From contig NZ_KK211190.1 of the NCBI RefSeq assembly GCF_000620865.1, positions 1,253,971 to 1,317,970 of the forward strand: a stretch of DNA of 64,000 bases. The letters run 5' to 3'. A program made the position numbers and the translations under genes. The DNA is from Exiguobacterium sibiricum 7-3 (lineage in GTDB: Bacteria > Bacillota > Bacilli > Exiguobacteriales > Exiguobacteriaceae). The notes under the pieces are model-generated. The model saw nothing but the letters and a program-made list of their open reading frames with translations, was not told the origin of the DNA and searched no databases. Shown in pieces: positions 28,770 through 37,500 of the stretch. The first letter of the stretch is position 1; the number at the start of each line of letters is the position of its first letter.

Positions 28770-29438
28770 ATGTTACGAAAAGCAGACATTGAACGGATCG
28801 AATCGACACTGGAAGAGATGTTTCCGGATGCCTTTTGTGAATTGGTTCACCAAAATCCGTTTGAACTCGTCGTTGCCGTGGCTCTCAGTGCGCAAGCAAC
28901 AGACGTATTGGTCAATAAGGTGACCCCGGGGCTATTTGCCGCGTATCCGACTCCGAATCAGTTGGCTGCAGCGCCGGTCGAAGAGATTGAAGAAAAAATC
29001 AAACGGCTTGGGTTGTATCGCAACAAAGCAAAAAACATTAAAGCGCTAGCAGAGCAATTGCTGGTGTTACATGATGGTGAAGTTCCGACGGATCGCGCAG
29101 GGCTCGAAGCCTTACCGGGAGTCGGACGAAAAACGGCGAACGTCGTCTTGTCTGTTGCATTTGACGTGCCGGCGTTTGCGGTTGATACGCATGTCGAACG
29201 GGTGTCAAAACGTCTCGGCATCTGTCGGTGGAAGGACAATGTCACGCAAGTCGAACAGACCTTGACGAAACGGTTTAAGCGAGAGCGGTGGTCGAAGCTG
29301 CATCATCAGTTCATCTTTTTTGGGCGATACCACTGTAAGGCGCAACGGCCAAACTGTCTGGAGTGCCCGTTGCTCGACATGTGCCGGGAAGGGAAAAAGC
29401 GGACAAAAGGATTATTGCCGCCGCTTGCGGGGGAATGA
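28770..29438 (+). CDS. nth: Endonuclease III
   Basis: DNA glycosylase/AP lyase for oxidised pyrimidines. The 222 residues carry the helix-hairpin-helix LPGVGRKTAN with its catalytic lysine, the catalytic aspartate in AVDTHVERVSKR, and four cysteines spaced C-x6-C-x2-C-x5-C at the C-terminus (CKAQRPNCLECPLLDMC) for a [4Fe-4S] cluster. In B. subtilis ypoC follows; here the operon ends with a terminator at the edge of an inserted region. Confidence 0.96.
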   Translation: MLRKADIERIESTLEEMFPDAFCELVHQNPFELVVAVALSAQATDVLVNKVTPGLFAAYPTPNQLAAAPVEEIEEKIKRLGLYRNKAKNIKALAEQLLVLHDGEVPTDRAGLEALPGVGRKTANVVLSVAFDVPAFAVDTHVERVSKRLGICRWKDNVTQVEQTLTKRFKRERWSKLHHQFIFFGRYHCKAQRPNCLECPLLDMCREGKKRTKGLLPPLAGE

Positions 29439-29439
29439 C

Positions 29440-29478
29440 AAAACAGCGTCCTGCCACTTTTGGCAGGACGCTGTTTTT
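29440..29478. terminator. Bidirectional terminator between nth and the DUF3800 gene
   Basis: Near-perfect AAAACAGCGTCCTGCCA / TGGCAGGACGCTGTTTTT arms around CTTT; the A-run and T-run make it work from both sides. Confidence 0.93.
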
Positions 29479-29488
29479 GGTTAAAAAA

Positions 29489-30403
29489 TTATCCGTTCCA
29501 CGGTGTATCGGACCATTCGCGGCGTTTTTTCGTGATCGGAACCTTTTTAAAGCCCCAGTTGCGGAAATCCTGATCGGGACTGTCACGGCGAATGTAAATC
29601 TTATTTTTGATGGCTTTGAAAATTCGGTTTTCGTCCCCATAATGGACAAACCGGGGTTTCACCTCAATCACGCCACGTCTGACGCGGGAAAGAGGGAGAC
29701 AGACAAGATCGGCAATCTCAAGACCAGATTGGTAGAGGTCGCTATCCTTTTCAGCAAAAATAAAGCCTTTGATTTTTTGACGGCTTTTCTCCACGTCCAA
29801 ATGAACGGTCCCGGAGTTGAAGATATCAAAAAATGCTTTTTGAATCAGCAGATTCTGATAATCATCCCGACTTTCGAGCACGACCCGGGCGCTTGTCGCT
29901 TCCGTTTCTTCAAGGAATGCGTAAAACGATTTCATCAGGTGGGCAAAGGCAACGACATACGGATCTTTCGGTGTCGAATAAAATTCCTGTAATTTTTGTT
30001 TATCGACTTCAACGCTGACAATCGTACAATCGATGTCGACTAAAAAGTCCGGTAAGGCAACCCAAAAATGACGTAACATATCAATCGTGATGCCATCTTC
30101 CTTGCCATACGGATGTTCCGCCTTTAAGATTTCTTTCAGATGAAGCGGAATGTGCGGATCTTCGAAAACAGACGATTTGAATTCCATCAATCGTTTGCGT
30201 AATGGACTGGGTTCACCGGTTTCGTCTGAGTCGATGGCATACTTATATTCCATCAAGACGCCGGTCAGATTAAATTGGGTATTTCCTTTTGGTGTTCCGG
30301 TCTCATCGACAAACATGACATATTTTTTGGGTGTTGAGTTTGTAGTCCTAGGAAATCCTTTGACATCAACGTTTTTCACGTTTCTTGGTTCTCTTTTATT
30401 CAA
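29489..30403 (-). CDS. DUF3800 domain protein (accessory, mobile-element associated)
   Basis: A 304-residue protein with the DUF3800 hallmarks: the acidic motif MFVDETGTP near residue 33, a central RDDYQN and a C-terminal GLEIADLVCLP. Family members are thought to have an RNase H-like fold with these acidic residues at the active site; activity is unproven. I start it at TTG 30403 because GGAGGAG lies just upstream on the minus strand; a GTG at 30424 overlaps that site. The TTG overlaps the stop of a decayed integrase (TTGA), so the two were once translationally coupled. It interrupts the nth-recU neighbourhood conserved in Bacillus, so was probably acquired with the element. A defence role is possible but not shown. 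Confidence 0.75.
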   Translation of the reverse strand: MNKREPRNVKNVDVKGFPRTTNSTPKKYVMFVDETGTPKGNTQFNLTGVLMEYKYAIDSDETGEPSPLRKRLMEFKSSVFEDPHIPLHLKEILKAEHPYGKEDGITIDMLRHFWVALPDFLVDIDCTIVSVEVDKQKLQEFYSTPKDPYVVAFAHLMKSFYAFLEETEATSARVVLESRDDYQNLLIQKAFFDIFNSGTVHLDVEKSRQKIKGFIFAEKDSDLYQSGLEIADLVCLPLSRVRRGVIEVKPRFVHYGDENRIFKAIKNKIYIRRDSPDQDFRNWGFKKVPITKKRREWSDTPWNG

Positions 30404-30668
30404 GCGAATCTCCTCCAATTGCACACATACTGCACACTTTTATTAAGACCAAGCACATCTGTTACCTCTTTATGTAACTTTACACTGACACGGCTATATA
30501 AATCCATGGTTATTGCACAACTTGCATGACCAATCTTTCCTGGACACTGTTCCGTTGACTTCGCCAAAGCATACGAGAGGATTGTTGCTTTTTTTGTTCA
30601 TCGCATTTAAAGCGGGTTCGGACTGCCCGTTTACCGGTAATAGGGTTCTTTTTTTATATTCGTCATAT
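30400..30668 (-). pseudogene. Degraded tyrosine (phage-type) integrase
   Basis: Reading the minus strand from ATG 30668 (AGGAAGGAG upstream) gives MTNIKKE, then after a frameshift NPITGKRAVRTRFKCDEQ, the pattern of the AP2-like N-terminal DNA-binding domain of Tn916/phage-type integrases (DPITGKRK...). The same frame runs directly into SVQERL, and after a second frameshift GHASCAITMDLYSRVSVK, the classic C-terminal 'VQERLGHASI..TMDLYSHV' block with the tyrosine nucleophile. The arm and most of the catalytic domain are deleted, with two frameshifts, so it cannot work. Its stop (30400-30402) overlaps the DUF3800 start. Confidence 0.8.
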
Positions 30669-30903
30669 AGCTTCTCCTTCCTGCCTGATTATGACAGTGG
30701 GGATATTTTTCGTAAAATTGACGATGGACCAAACGGCACAACATCTAAAAAAATTAAGAAGAGTAACGCGATGAAGTGAACCAAACATTTACTCAAATGG
30801 GAGTAGCTTTAGAAAAAGACACATGATGTTTCTAGTTGGAAAAGTAATGAGCAGCTTGGTAGAGGAGGGGGGAGCACGTTTTAACCAGACTATTTTCATA
30901 CAA

Positions 30904-30928
30904 AAAAAGCCGTCAATTAGACGGCTTC
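30904..30928 (-). terminator. Terminator of the 81-residue protein gene
   Basis: On the minus strand GAAGCCGTC-TAATT-GACGGCTT followed by seven T, just past the stop at 30933. The 235 bases between this and the integrase relic (30669-30903) contain no gene I can support. Confidence 0.85.
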
Positions 30929-30932
30929 GATG

Positions 30933-31178
30933 TTACCATTCAAATCCTTCTTCACTGTAAGATCCATCAGAATTAAAGAATTTTTCTTCTGTTTTACCAT
31001 TCACGGTATTCGTATAAATGACATATACATCGAGATTATCGAACTTATCAGCCATTTTTTTAGCGGCTGTACGGGCTTCAGCCTCATTCGTGAACGATTC
31101 AGTCTTATCTGCTTCACGATGGTTCTCTACACCGTGTTCTTCATAACCTTCTACTGACCACATTTTTTTTGCTGACAT
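30933..31178 (-). CDS. Hypothetical 81-residue acidic protein
   Basis: A small soluble protein beginning MSAKKMWSVEGYEEHG and ending SDGSYSEEGFEW. It has a central amphipathic lysine/alanine-rich helix (NEAEARTAAKKMADKF), no cysteines, signal or membrane segment, and strongly acidic composition; I do not recognise the family. The start at 31178 is set by AAAGGATG on the minus strand; the frame open to 31232 is leader. It has its own promoter, an inverted repeat in the leader and a terminator, so is a real independent gene. It sits in the accessory island between nth and recU. Confidence 0.75.
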   Translation of the reverse strand: MSAKKMWSVEGYEEHGVENHREADKTESFTNEAEARTAAKKMADKFDNLDVYVIYTNTVNGKTEEKFFNSDGSYSEEGFEW

Positions 31179-31195
31179 AAACAACATCCTTTCGT

Positions 31196-31223
31196 AGCAA
31201 AGCAGGTTGTGTACCGCTTTGCT
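31196..31223. repeat. Inverted repeat in the leader of the 81-residue protein gene
   Basis: Perfect 8-base arms AGCAAAGC (31196-31203) and GCTTTGCT (31216-31223) separated by 12 bases, between the promoter and the ribosome site. It could be an operator or an mRNA hairpin. Confidence 0.6.
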
Positions 31224-31230
31224 GTTTATC

Positions 31231-31260
31231 ATTATGCTTGGTTTGATGAAAATTAGTCAA
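31231..31260 (-). promoter_or_regulatory. Promoter of the 81-residue protein gene
   Basis: On the minus strand TTGACT (31260-31255), 18-base spacer, CATAAT (31236-31231). The 170 bases beyond, up to the yppE stop, are AT-rich and show no gene. Confidence 0.65.
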
Positions 31261-31434
31261 TTCATCATACATACAATCATTCTAAATACGCAAAAATCAT
31301 AAGGGAAATCAGCTCATTTGCCAATCTATACTCTCAAACTGTTAACCAAAACATGTCATCTAGTTATCAGATTACATATTCAGAATGTCCATTTTAGATC
31401 CGGGATTACGTGACGAAAAATAGAGTTCCTTTGA

Positions 31435-31728
31435 TTATTGCATCAGTTGATCGATATAACGGACAGACTTGATGGTTTCGTTAAAGCGTTTTAAACTGGT
31501 TTTCGGTTGGAATGCCTGAACGGACAACTGTTTCAGCTGATCAACGGCACTCTCGACCATCGCCGGGCGCAAATAAGGACTGTTCTGTGCATTTTGTTGC
31601 CAGGCTTCAATCAGGACGTCTGCTTGCGCGACGAAGGGGATGACATCGGTTTGAAAGTCATATTCCTGACCATTTCGTCCAGCTTGGTAAATCCGTTCAA
31701 TATCCTGAAGTAACGGTTCTATTGTCAT
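31435..31728 (-). CDS. yppE: YppE-like protein (DUF1798)
   Basis: A 97-residue, probably all-helical cytosolic protein with the pattern [11 protein letters not shown]...W near residues 22-45 and a C-terminal [14 protein letters not shown], which resembles B. subtilis YppE. It is transcribed away from recU, which matches the recU-neighbourhood of Bacillus. AGAGGAGTAG lies about ten bases before the ATG. No function known. Confidence 0.8.
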   Translation of the reverse strand: MTIEPLLQDIERIYQAGRNGQEYDFQTDVIPFVAQADVLIEAWQQNAQNSPYLRPAMVESAVDQLKQLSVQAFQPKTSLKRFNETIKSVRYIDQLMQ

Positions 31729-31808
31729 TTGTTTTTAACTACTCCTCTCGGCCGATACGATACAATCACATATCATGGTACAATAAACGCGTTAGGAGGG
31801 GAATCGTT

Positions 31809-32417
31809 TTGAATTACCCGAATGGTAAAAAATTTCAAAAACCAGTAGAACCGCATGGTATGGCGATCCGAAGTGCACGCTCCAAGGGATCGACTTTTTC
31901 AAATCGCGGAATGAAGCTTGAAAAACTCATCAATGAAAGTAATATGTTTTACTTGACGCATAATCGGGCAATCATTCACAAGAAACCTACCCCTCTACAA
32001 ATCGTCCAAGTTGATTATCCGAAACGGTCGGCTGCCGTCGTCAAGGAAGCGTACTTCAAGCAACCTTCGACAACAGACTACAATGGTGTGTACCGCGGAA
32101 AATACATCGATTTTGAAGCGAAGGAAACCAATCATAAAACATCCTTCCCACTAAAAAACTTTCATACCCATCAAATCGAGCACATGCGTCAATGTATCGC
32201 ACATGGAGGAATTTGTTTTGTCATCATTCGATTCAGTATGTATAATGTGCAATATGTGTTATCTGCCGAGCATCTGTTCCCATGGTGGGAGCAACTGGAA
32301 ACGGGTAGAAAATCGATTCCGCTAGACGAAATCGAACGGCACGGGAAAAAACTCGAGACAGGTGCGTTTCCTGCGATTGATTATTTACCGGCAGTGGACG
32401 AGTTATATTTCACTTGA
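31809..32417 (+). CDS. recU: Holliday junction resolvase RecU
   Basis: Cuts Holliday junctions during recombination and segregation. The 202 residues follow the B. subtilis protein closely: NYPNGKKF at the start, [32 protein letters not shown], and the nuclease core [20 protein letters not shown] with catalytic D, E and K. The start is TTG 31809 with AGGAGGGGA upstream; an extended-type -10 (TGGTACAAT, ending 31784) lies ahead. It is cotranscribed with the penicillin-binding protein gene, as in Bacillus. Confidence 0.96.
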   Translation: MNYPNGKKFQKPVEPHGMAIRSARSKGSTFSNRGMKLEKLINESNMFYLTHNRAIIHKKPTPLQIVQVDYPKRSAAVVKEAYFKQPSTTDYNGVYRGKYIDFEAKETNHKTSFPLKNFHTHQIEHMRQCIAHGGICFVIIRFSMYNVQYVLSAEHLFPWWEQLETGRKSIPLDEIERHGKKLETGAFPAIDYLPAVDELYFT

Positions 32418-32450
32418 GAAACTTTACAGATTGAAGGAGAAGGATAGCAT

Positions 32451-35129
32451 ATGGAAAGAAGTCGTGTCGCACGTCGTGAAGAGACGAAGACGTCAGCCAA
32501 ACAAACGAATCGGACAAAGCGTCCGAAAAAGAAAAAAACAAGCGGTTCCGGTGGTAAAGGTCCGCTTTGGAAAAAGCTTTTATTAATCGCTACAGGAGTA
32601 TTTATCCTGATGATGATTGCGGGTGGCGGGTTCGCGGCATATGCCGTTGCGACCGCTCCGGAGCTTGATGAATCAAAGTTACGTGATGCGCTCCCGCTAA
32701 AGATTTATGCGAGCAATAAAGAAGAGATTAAAAAGGGTGGGACGAGTCGGGAGTATGTGTCGATTAAAGAAGTTCCTGATGTTGTGAAAGATGCGTTTAT
32801 TTCAATCGAAGACCGGCGTTTTTATCAGCACAACGGAATCGACTTCCGTCGCTTAGGCGGCGCCATTATTGCCAACATCACAGATGGATTTGGTTCAGAA
32901 GGCGCTTCGACCATTACGCAACAGGTCATCAAACAATCGTTTTTAAGCTCAGACAAGACCATTACCCGGAAAGTCCAGGAACAATGGTTAGCGATTCGTC
33001 TGGAACGGGACTACACGAAAGAACAGATTCTTGAAATGTATTTAAATAAAAACTATTACGGTCAAGAATCGTACGGTATTCAGACGGCGTCAAAAGCCTA
33101 CTTCAACAAGACGGTCGATAAGCTGAACTATGCAGAAGCTGCGATGCTTGCCGGTCTACCGCAACGTCCATCGGCTTACGATCCGATTCAAGGAAGTCCG
33201 AAGTTAACGAAATGGCGTCAGACACAGGTTCTTGATGCCATGTTGACGACAGGTGTCATCACGCAACAACAACGTGATAAGGCAGTCGATCAACCGATCT
33301 CAAAATTGATTGATCCGGCACCGAAATCAAAAGACGATGCGGCTTACGACAGTGTCATCTTTGATATGGTTTCGCAAGAGCTAGAAGATGTGTTTGGTTT
33401 AGAAGGCAAGGATATTTACGGCCAAGGATTAAAAGTCTATACATCCATCGATAAGCCGATGCACGATTATATGAATGAAGCTATTAAAAAAGATCAGATT
33501 GTCCAGTTACCGGATTATGCGGAAGCAGCGGCAACGGCAGTTAATACACAAACGGGTGAGATTTTAGGAATCGTTGACGGGAAAAAGCCTGGTACAGGTA
33601 CTGCGCGTCGTAACTTTGCCAAAGAACCGCATCAACCCGGCTCATCAGCGAAACCATTTTTCGCATATGGACCAGCCATTGAAAATGAGAAATGGTCAAC
33701 GGCTAAAATGCTGACGGACCAGGAAACAGAAGTCAACGGCAAAAACATCGGCAACTATTATGACGGTTACCGTGGAACTAATACGATCCGCCACTGGCTG
33801 AAGATTTCTGCCAATACGCCTGCCATTCAAACGTTCCAACAAATCGGAGGCGACACGGTCGAAAGTTTTGCAGCTAAGTCTGGATTAGGCTTACAAAAAG
33901 ATGAATCGATTTCACCGGCATATGCAATCGGTGGAATGAAACACGGATTCAATACGACACAAATGGCTTCTGCTTACGCCACGCTTGGTAATGGCGGTGA
34001 CTACATCAAACCGCACATCATCAAAACGATTGAATACAGTGACGGCTCAAAAATCAAATCACCTGTCAAACCGAAAAAAGCGATGGAAGATTATACAGCT
34101 TACATGTTAACGGATATGTTGCGTGATGTTCTCAAACCGGGTGGGACGTTCCCAAGTGCTGCTCTTGCCTTCGACGCAGCAGGTAAAACCGGAACAACCA
34201 ATGCCTATAAAGATGTTTGGTTTGCCGGTTACACATCAGATGTCTCGATCAGTGTCTGGACCGGAACAACTAAGTCGGGGAACAACAACGAGTTAGGTTT
34301 GAGCGGACCGACAAACAGTACAATGGCACAAAATATTTGGAAAGATTTCGTCACAAAAACACGTGACCGGACTCCTGCGCCATTTGAACAACCAAGTTCT
34401 GTCCTCAGTATCGGGGAAGAACTGTATGTCAAAGGGACAAAAGAACCGGTTGTCGAAAAAAAGGCAGTACCAGCTCCGACTGGCTTACAAGCATCTTACA
34501 ATGAAGACTCGGAGTCTGGTGAACTGACCTGGAGTTATAATGATTCAGCGCTTCGGACTAACGGCTATGACAGCGTGTCGTTTGAAGTATCAATGACTGA
34601 CCCGGACGGAAAACAATCGGTGCTTGGCACCAGCTCTACGAATCGGATCGGAATTAACCGACTTGATCCGGGGCGGACGACATTTACGGTTGTTGCGAAA
34701 GCGTCTGGTGAACAGTCGGGTCCCGTTTCAACGACTGTGACGGTTGCAGACGTCGAAACGGATCAGCCGACAACGGACGAACCGGCAACGGACGAACCGA
34801 CAACGGATGAGCCAACGACGGACGAACCGGCAACGGATGAGCCAACAACGGACGAACCGGCAACGGACGAACCGGCAACGGATGAGCCAACGACGGACGA
34901 ACCGGCAACGGATGAGCCAACGACGGACGAACCGGCAACGGATGAGCCAACGACGGATGAACCGACAACAGATCAGCCAGCGACGGACGAACCGGCAACG
35001 GACGATCCAGCCTCAAGCGACGGAGCATCTACTCAGTCGGACCGAGGAAATGCATCGAACGGTAACCAAGGGCGCGGTCAGGATAATGCGCCCGCCGATC
35101 CACAATCAGAATCAGAAACGCAGCAATAA
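32451..35129 (+). CDS. ponA: Class A penicillin-binding protein 1 (glycosyltransferase/transpeptidase)
   Basis: Bifunctional peptidoglycan synthase, 892 residues. Order: basic cytoplasmic tail (1-42), membrane helix (about 43-67), GT51 domain with catalytic Glu120 in EDRRFYQHNG and GASTITQQ, transpeptidase with Ser398 (SSAK), SAN at 453-455 and KTG at 579-581, a fibronectin-like module (about 665-765), then 17 TDEPx pentapeptide repeats and a polar Asn/Gln-rich end. The tail is acidic, low-complexity and probably lies in the wall. Start ATG 32451 follows AAGGAGAAGG. It follows recU by 33 bases. Confidence 0.96.
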   Translation: MERSRVARREETKTSAKQTNRTKRPKKKKTSGSGGKGPLWKKLLLIATGVFILMMIAGGGFAAYAVATAPELDESKLRDALPLKIYASNKEEIKKGGTSREYVSIKEVPDVVKDAFISIEDRRFYQHNGIDFRRLGGAIIANITDGFGSEGASTITQQVIKQSFLSSDKTITRKVQEQWLAIRLERDYTKEQILEMYLNKNYYGQESYGIQTASKAYFNKTVDKLNYAEAAMLAGLPQRPSAYDPIQGSPKLTKWRQTQVLDAMLTTGVITQQQRDKAVDQPISKLIDPAPKSKDDAAYDSVIFDMVSQELEDVFGLEGKDIYGQGLKVYTSIDKPMHDYMNEAIKKDQIVQLPDYAEAAATAVNTQTGEILGIVDGKKPGTGTARRNFAKEPHQPGSSAKPFFAYGPAIENEKWSTAKMLTDQETEVNGKNIGNYYDGYRGTNTIRHWLKISANTPAIQTFQQIGGDTVESFAAKSGLGLQKDESISPAYAIGGMKHGFNTTQMASAYATLGNGGDYIKPHIIKTIEYSDGSKIKSPVKPKKAMEDYTAYMLTDMLRDVLKPGGTFPSAALAFDAAGKTGTTNAYKDVWFAGYTSDVSISVWTGTTKSGNNNELGLSGPTNSTMAQNIWKDFVTKTRDRTPAPFEQPSSVLSIGEELYVKGTKEPVVEKKAVPAPTGLQASYNEDSESGELTWSYNDSALRTNGYDSVSFEVSMTDPDGKQSVLGTSSTNRIGINRLDPGRTTFTVVAKASGEQSGPVSTTVTVADVETDQPTTDEPATDEPTTDEPTTDEPATDEPTTDEPATDEPATDEPTTDEPATDEPTTDEPATDEPTTDEPTTDQPATDEPATDDPASSDGASTQSDRGNASNGNQGRGQDNAPADPQSESETQQ
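34758..35012 (+). repeat. 15-base tandem repeat coding for TDEP(T/A) units
   Basis: Seventeen in-frame 15-base units of the form acggaYgaRccNRca encoding TDEPT, TDEPA and variants TDQP and TDDP, in the C-terminal tail of the penicillin-binding protein. Near-identical units suggest recent expansion by slippage and likely length variation among strains. Confidence 0.95.
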
Positions 35130-35156
35130 CGAGTAGAGAGATTACTTGAAGAAGAT

Positions 35157-35205
35157 AAGACCGAAGAAACGGGTATGTTTCTTCGGTCTTGCTTCTCTTT
35201 TTTTG
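35157..35205 (+). terminator. Intrinsic terminator after ponA
   Basis: Perfect 14-base arms AAGACCGAAGAAAC and GTTTCTTCGGTCTT around GGGTAT, followed by GCTTC and a run of T. A TATAAT at 35206-35211 just after is the likely -10 for mrfA. Confidence 0.88.
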
Positions 35206-35235
35206 TATAATGGAGTTCAGGAAGGAAGTGGGGCA

Positions 35236-37500
35236 ATGGAATCAAGACAATCACTTGTCACCTATTTAGAAGAATTAAAAGCCGATCGTTCGTTCATGGA
35301 ACGTGTCACATATATGAAAACGATGGAAGCGACTGCCGGACGTTATGCACCGTTTCCAAAAGAGATGCCGGAGCGTTTACGCCAGGCACTAGAAGGCAGA
35401 GGCATCACATCGTTGTACCGCCACCAAGAATTAGCATTTCGAACCGTTCAAAGCGGTGCATCGACGGTGATTGTTACACCGACGGCTTCAGGGAAAACCT
35501 ATTGCTTTAACTTACCGATTTTATCCCATCTCTTGAAAAATCCAAATGCACGGGCACTGTATCTGTATCCGACGAAAGCATTGGCTCAAGATCAAAACAG
35601 TGAGTTGCTGGAACTGATTGATGAGATGGAAGCACCAATCCGCTGTTTTACGTACGATGGGGATACGTCACCCACGATTCGGACAAAAGTTCGAAAAGCC
35701 GGGAATATCGTGATTACGAATCCGGATATGTTACATTCCGGAATCTTGCCACACCATACGAAATGGATTGAACTGTTTGAAAATCTATCGCATATCGTGA
35801 TTGACGAACTGCATACGTATCGGGGTGTGTTCGGAAGCCATGTTGCGAATGTCATCCGACGGTTGCGACGGATTTGCCGTTATTACGGCAGTGATCCAAT
35901 CTTTATCATGACGAGTGCGACGATTGCCAATCCACAAGAACTGGCGGAACGTTTGACAGAGAAAAAAGTTCAATTGATTGACGACAACGGGGCACCAACC
36001 GGGCGAAAACATTTTATCGTCTATCAACCACCAATCGTCAATGCGCAGCTCGGCATCCGTCGTTCAGCAACACTTGAGACAAAACAATTGGCGTCGCGAT
36101 TCATCAAAAAGAAGTTTCAAACGATTGTTTTTGCCCGCTCACGGGTAAGAGTCGAGGTGTTACTGACGTATCTCCGAAGTTTGATCCGGTTTGAGCTGGG
36201 GCCGAAATCAATTGAAGGATATCGTGGCGGATATCTTCCAAGTGAACGCCGCGATATTGAAAGACGGTTGCGTAAAGGTGAAATTACAGGTATCGTTTCG
36301 ACGAACGCGTTAGAGCTCGGTGTCGATATCGGACAACTACAAGTCTGTATCATGAACGGTTATCCGGGAACGATTGCTTCGTTATGGCAACAAGCCGGTC
36401 GGGCCGGTCGGCGTCAAGACGATGCTTTGATTATTTTAGTCGCTTCTTCCGGGATGCTCGATCAGTATGTCGCAGAACGTCCTGAATTGTTTTTAAATCA
36501 ATCACCGGAAGCTGCACGACTTGATCCAGATAATCTTATCATTGCGGTTGATCACATCAAATGTGCGGCATTTGAACTGCCGTTTCGCCGTGGTGAGTCA
36601 TTCGGGACACTGGAGACAGAGGATATTCTCGATTATCTAGTCGAAGAACGTGTCTTGCATCAACGGGGGGAACGTTATTATTGGATGAATGATGCATTTC
36701 CAGCTCATGGTATTTCTCTGCGCTCCAGTGATCAGGAAAATGTCATCATCGTTGACCAAACGGAAGTTCCGAATCGTGTCATCGGTGAAATGGATACGTT
36801 CAGTGCGATGACCCTTTTGCACGATGAAGCGATCTATTTACATGGGGCGGACCAGTATCAAGTTGAAGTCTTGGATTTTGAAGAGAAGAAAGCCTTTGTT
36901 CGTGCGGTCGACGTCGATTATTATACGGATGCGAATTTTTCAGTCGAACTCTCCGTGCTCGATGAGGATGACAGTTACACGAATGGAGATTTCAGTGTCG
37001 CCCGAGGTGATGTCAGTGTCCGCGGTATGGCCACGATGTTCAAGAAAATCAAGTTCGGAACACATGAAAACATCGGATCGGGTCCGATTCATCTACCAGA
37101 ACGGGAAATCCACACGACGGGGGTCTGGTTTTCGTTGCCGGAAGAAGCATCCTCGAGTACGGAACTGGAACAAGTCATCGAGGGGGTAGCGAACAGCTTA
37201 AGACGGGTCGCCCCGCTGTATTTGATGTGTGATGCCAGTGATGTCTTTGTTGTGCCCCAGGTCAAAGCGACCCATACGCAAAAACCGACAATCTATCTGT
37301 ATGACCGTTACCCTGGCGGTGTCGGATTGGCAGAATCGATTTATAAGCAACGTGGAGTCATGCTACGGGCCGCACGGGATTCAATCGAGACCTGTCCTTG
37401 TCAGGATGGTTGTCCGGCGTGTATCGTAATGATCGGCTTGTCTGATGAAAAAGAGCGGACAATCAGAATGCTAGCTGAAATGGAGAAGGAATTATCATGA
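35236..37500 (+). CDS. mrfA: Mitomycin repair helicase MrfA (YprA)
   Basis: A 754-residue superfamily 2 DNA helicase. Motif I is in VTPTASGKT near residue 83, a DELH variant of the DEAD box in VIDELHTYRG, STNALELGVDIGQ and QQAGRAGRR in the second RecA lobe, and a C-terminal DUF1998 domain ending in a four-cysteine metal site (CPCQDGCPAC near residue 720). In B. subtilis MrfA with MrfB removes mitomycin C adducts. Start ATG 35236 after GGAAGGAAGTGGGG; the frame before it runs into the ponA terminator. Coupled to mrfB by an ATGA overlap. Confidence 0.94.
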   Translation: MESRQSLVTYLEELKADRSFMERVTYMKTMEATAGRYAPFPKEMPERLRQALEGRGITSLYRHQELAFRTVQSGASTVIVTPTASGKTYCFNLPILSHLLKNPNARALYLYPTKALAQDQNSELLELIDEMEAPIRCFTYDGDTSPTIRTKVRKAGNIVITNPDMLHSGILPHHTKWIELFENLSHIVIDELHTYRGVFGSHVANVIRRLRRICRYYGSDPIFIMTSATIANPQELAERLTEKKVQLIDDNGAPTGRKHFIVYQPPIVNAQLGIRRSATLETKQLASRFIKKKFQTIVFARSRVRVEVLLTYLRSLIRFELGPKSIEGYRGGYLPSERRDIERRLRKGEITGIVSTNALELGVDIGQLQVCIMNGYPGTIASLWQQAGRAGRRQDDALIILVASSGMLDQYVAERPELFLNQSPEAARLDPDNLIIAVDHIKCAAFELPFRRGESFGTLETEDILDYLVEERVLHQRGERYYWMNDAFPAHGISLRSSDQENVIIVDQTEVPNRVIGEMDTFSAMTLLHDEAIYLHGADQYQVEVLDFEEKKAFVRAVDVDYYTDANFSVELSVLDEDDSYTNGDFSVARGDVSVRGMATMFKKIKFGTHENIGSGPIHLPEREIHTTGVWFSLPEEASSSTELEQVIEGVANSLRRVAPLYLMCDASDVFVVPQVKATHTQKPTIYLYDRYPGGVGLAESIYKQRGVMLRAARDSIETCPCQDGCPACIVMIGLSDEKERTIRMLAEMEKELS

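Noticed and set aside
30513-30779. Plus-strand 88-codon ORF
   Set aside because: It is antisense to the integrase relic, lacks a ribosome site and has no recognisable domain.
30849-30877. tRNA D-arm-like string GAGCAGCTTGGTAGAG as a possible attachment-site remnant
   Set aside because: No acceptor, anticodon or T-arm could be folded around it; a chance resemblance is more likely.
34758-35012. Regular repeats considered as a CRISPR array
   Set aside because: The repeat units are contiguous and in frame with coding sequence; there are no spacers.
34684-35136. Arg/Gln/Thr-rich ORFs on both strands over the TDEP repeat region
   Set aside because: They are other-frame readings of the 15-base repeat within the penicillin-binding protein gene, with no ribosome sites.
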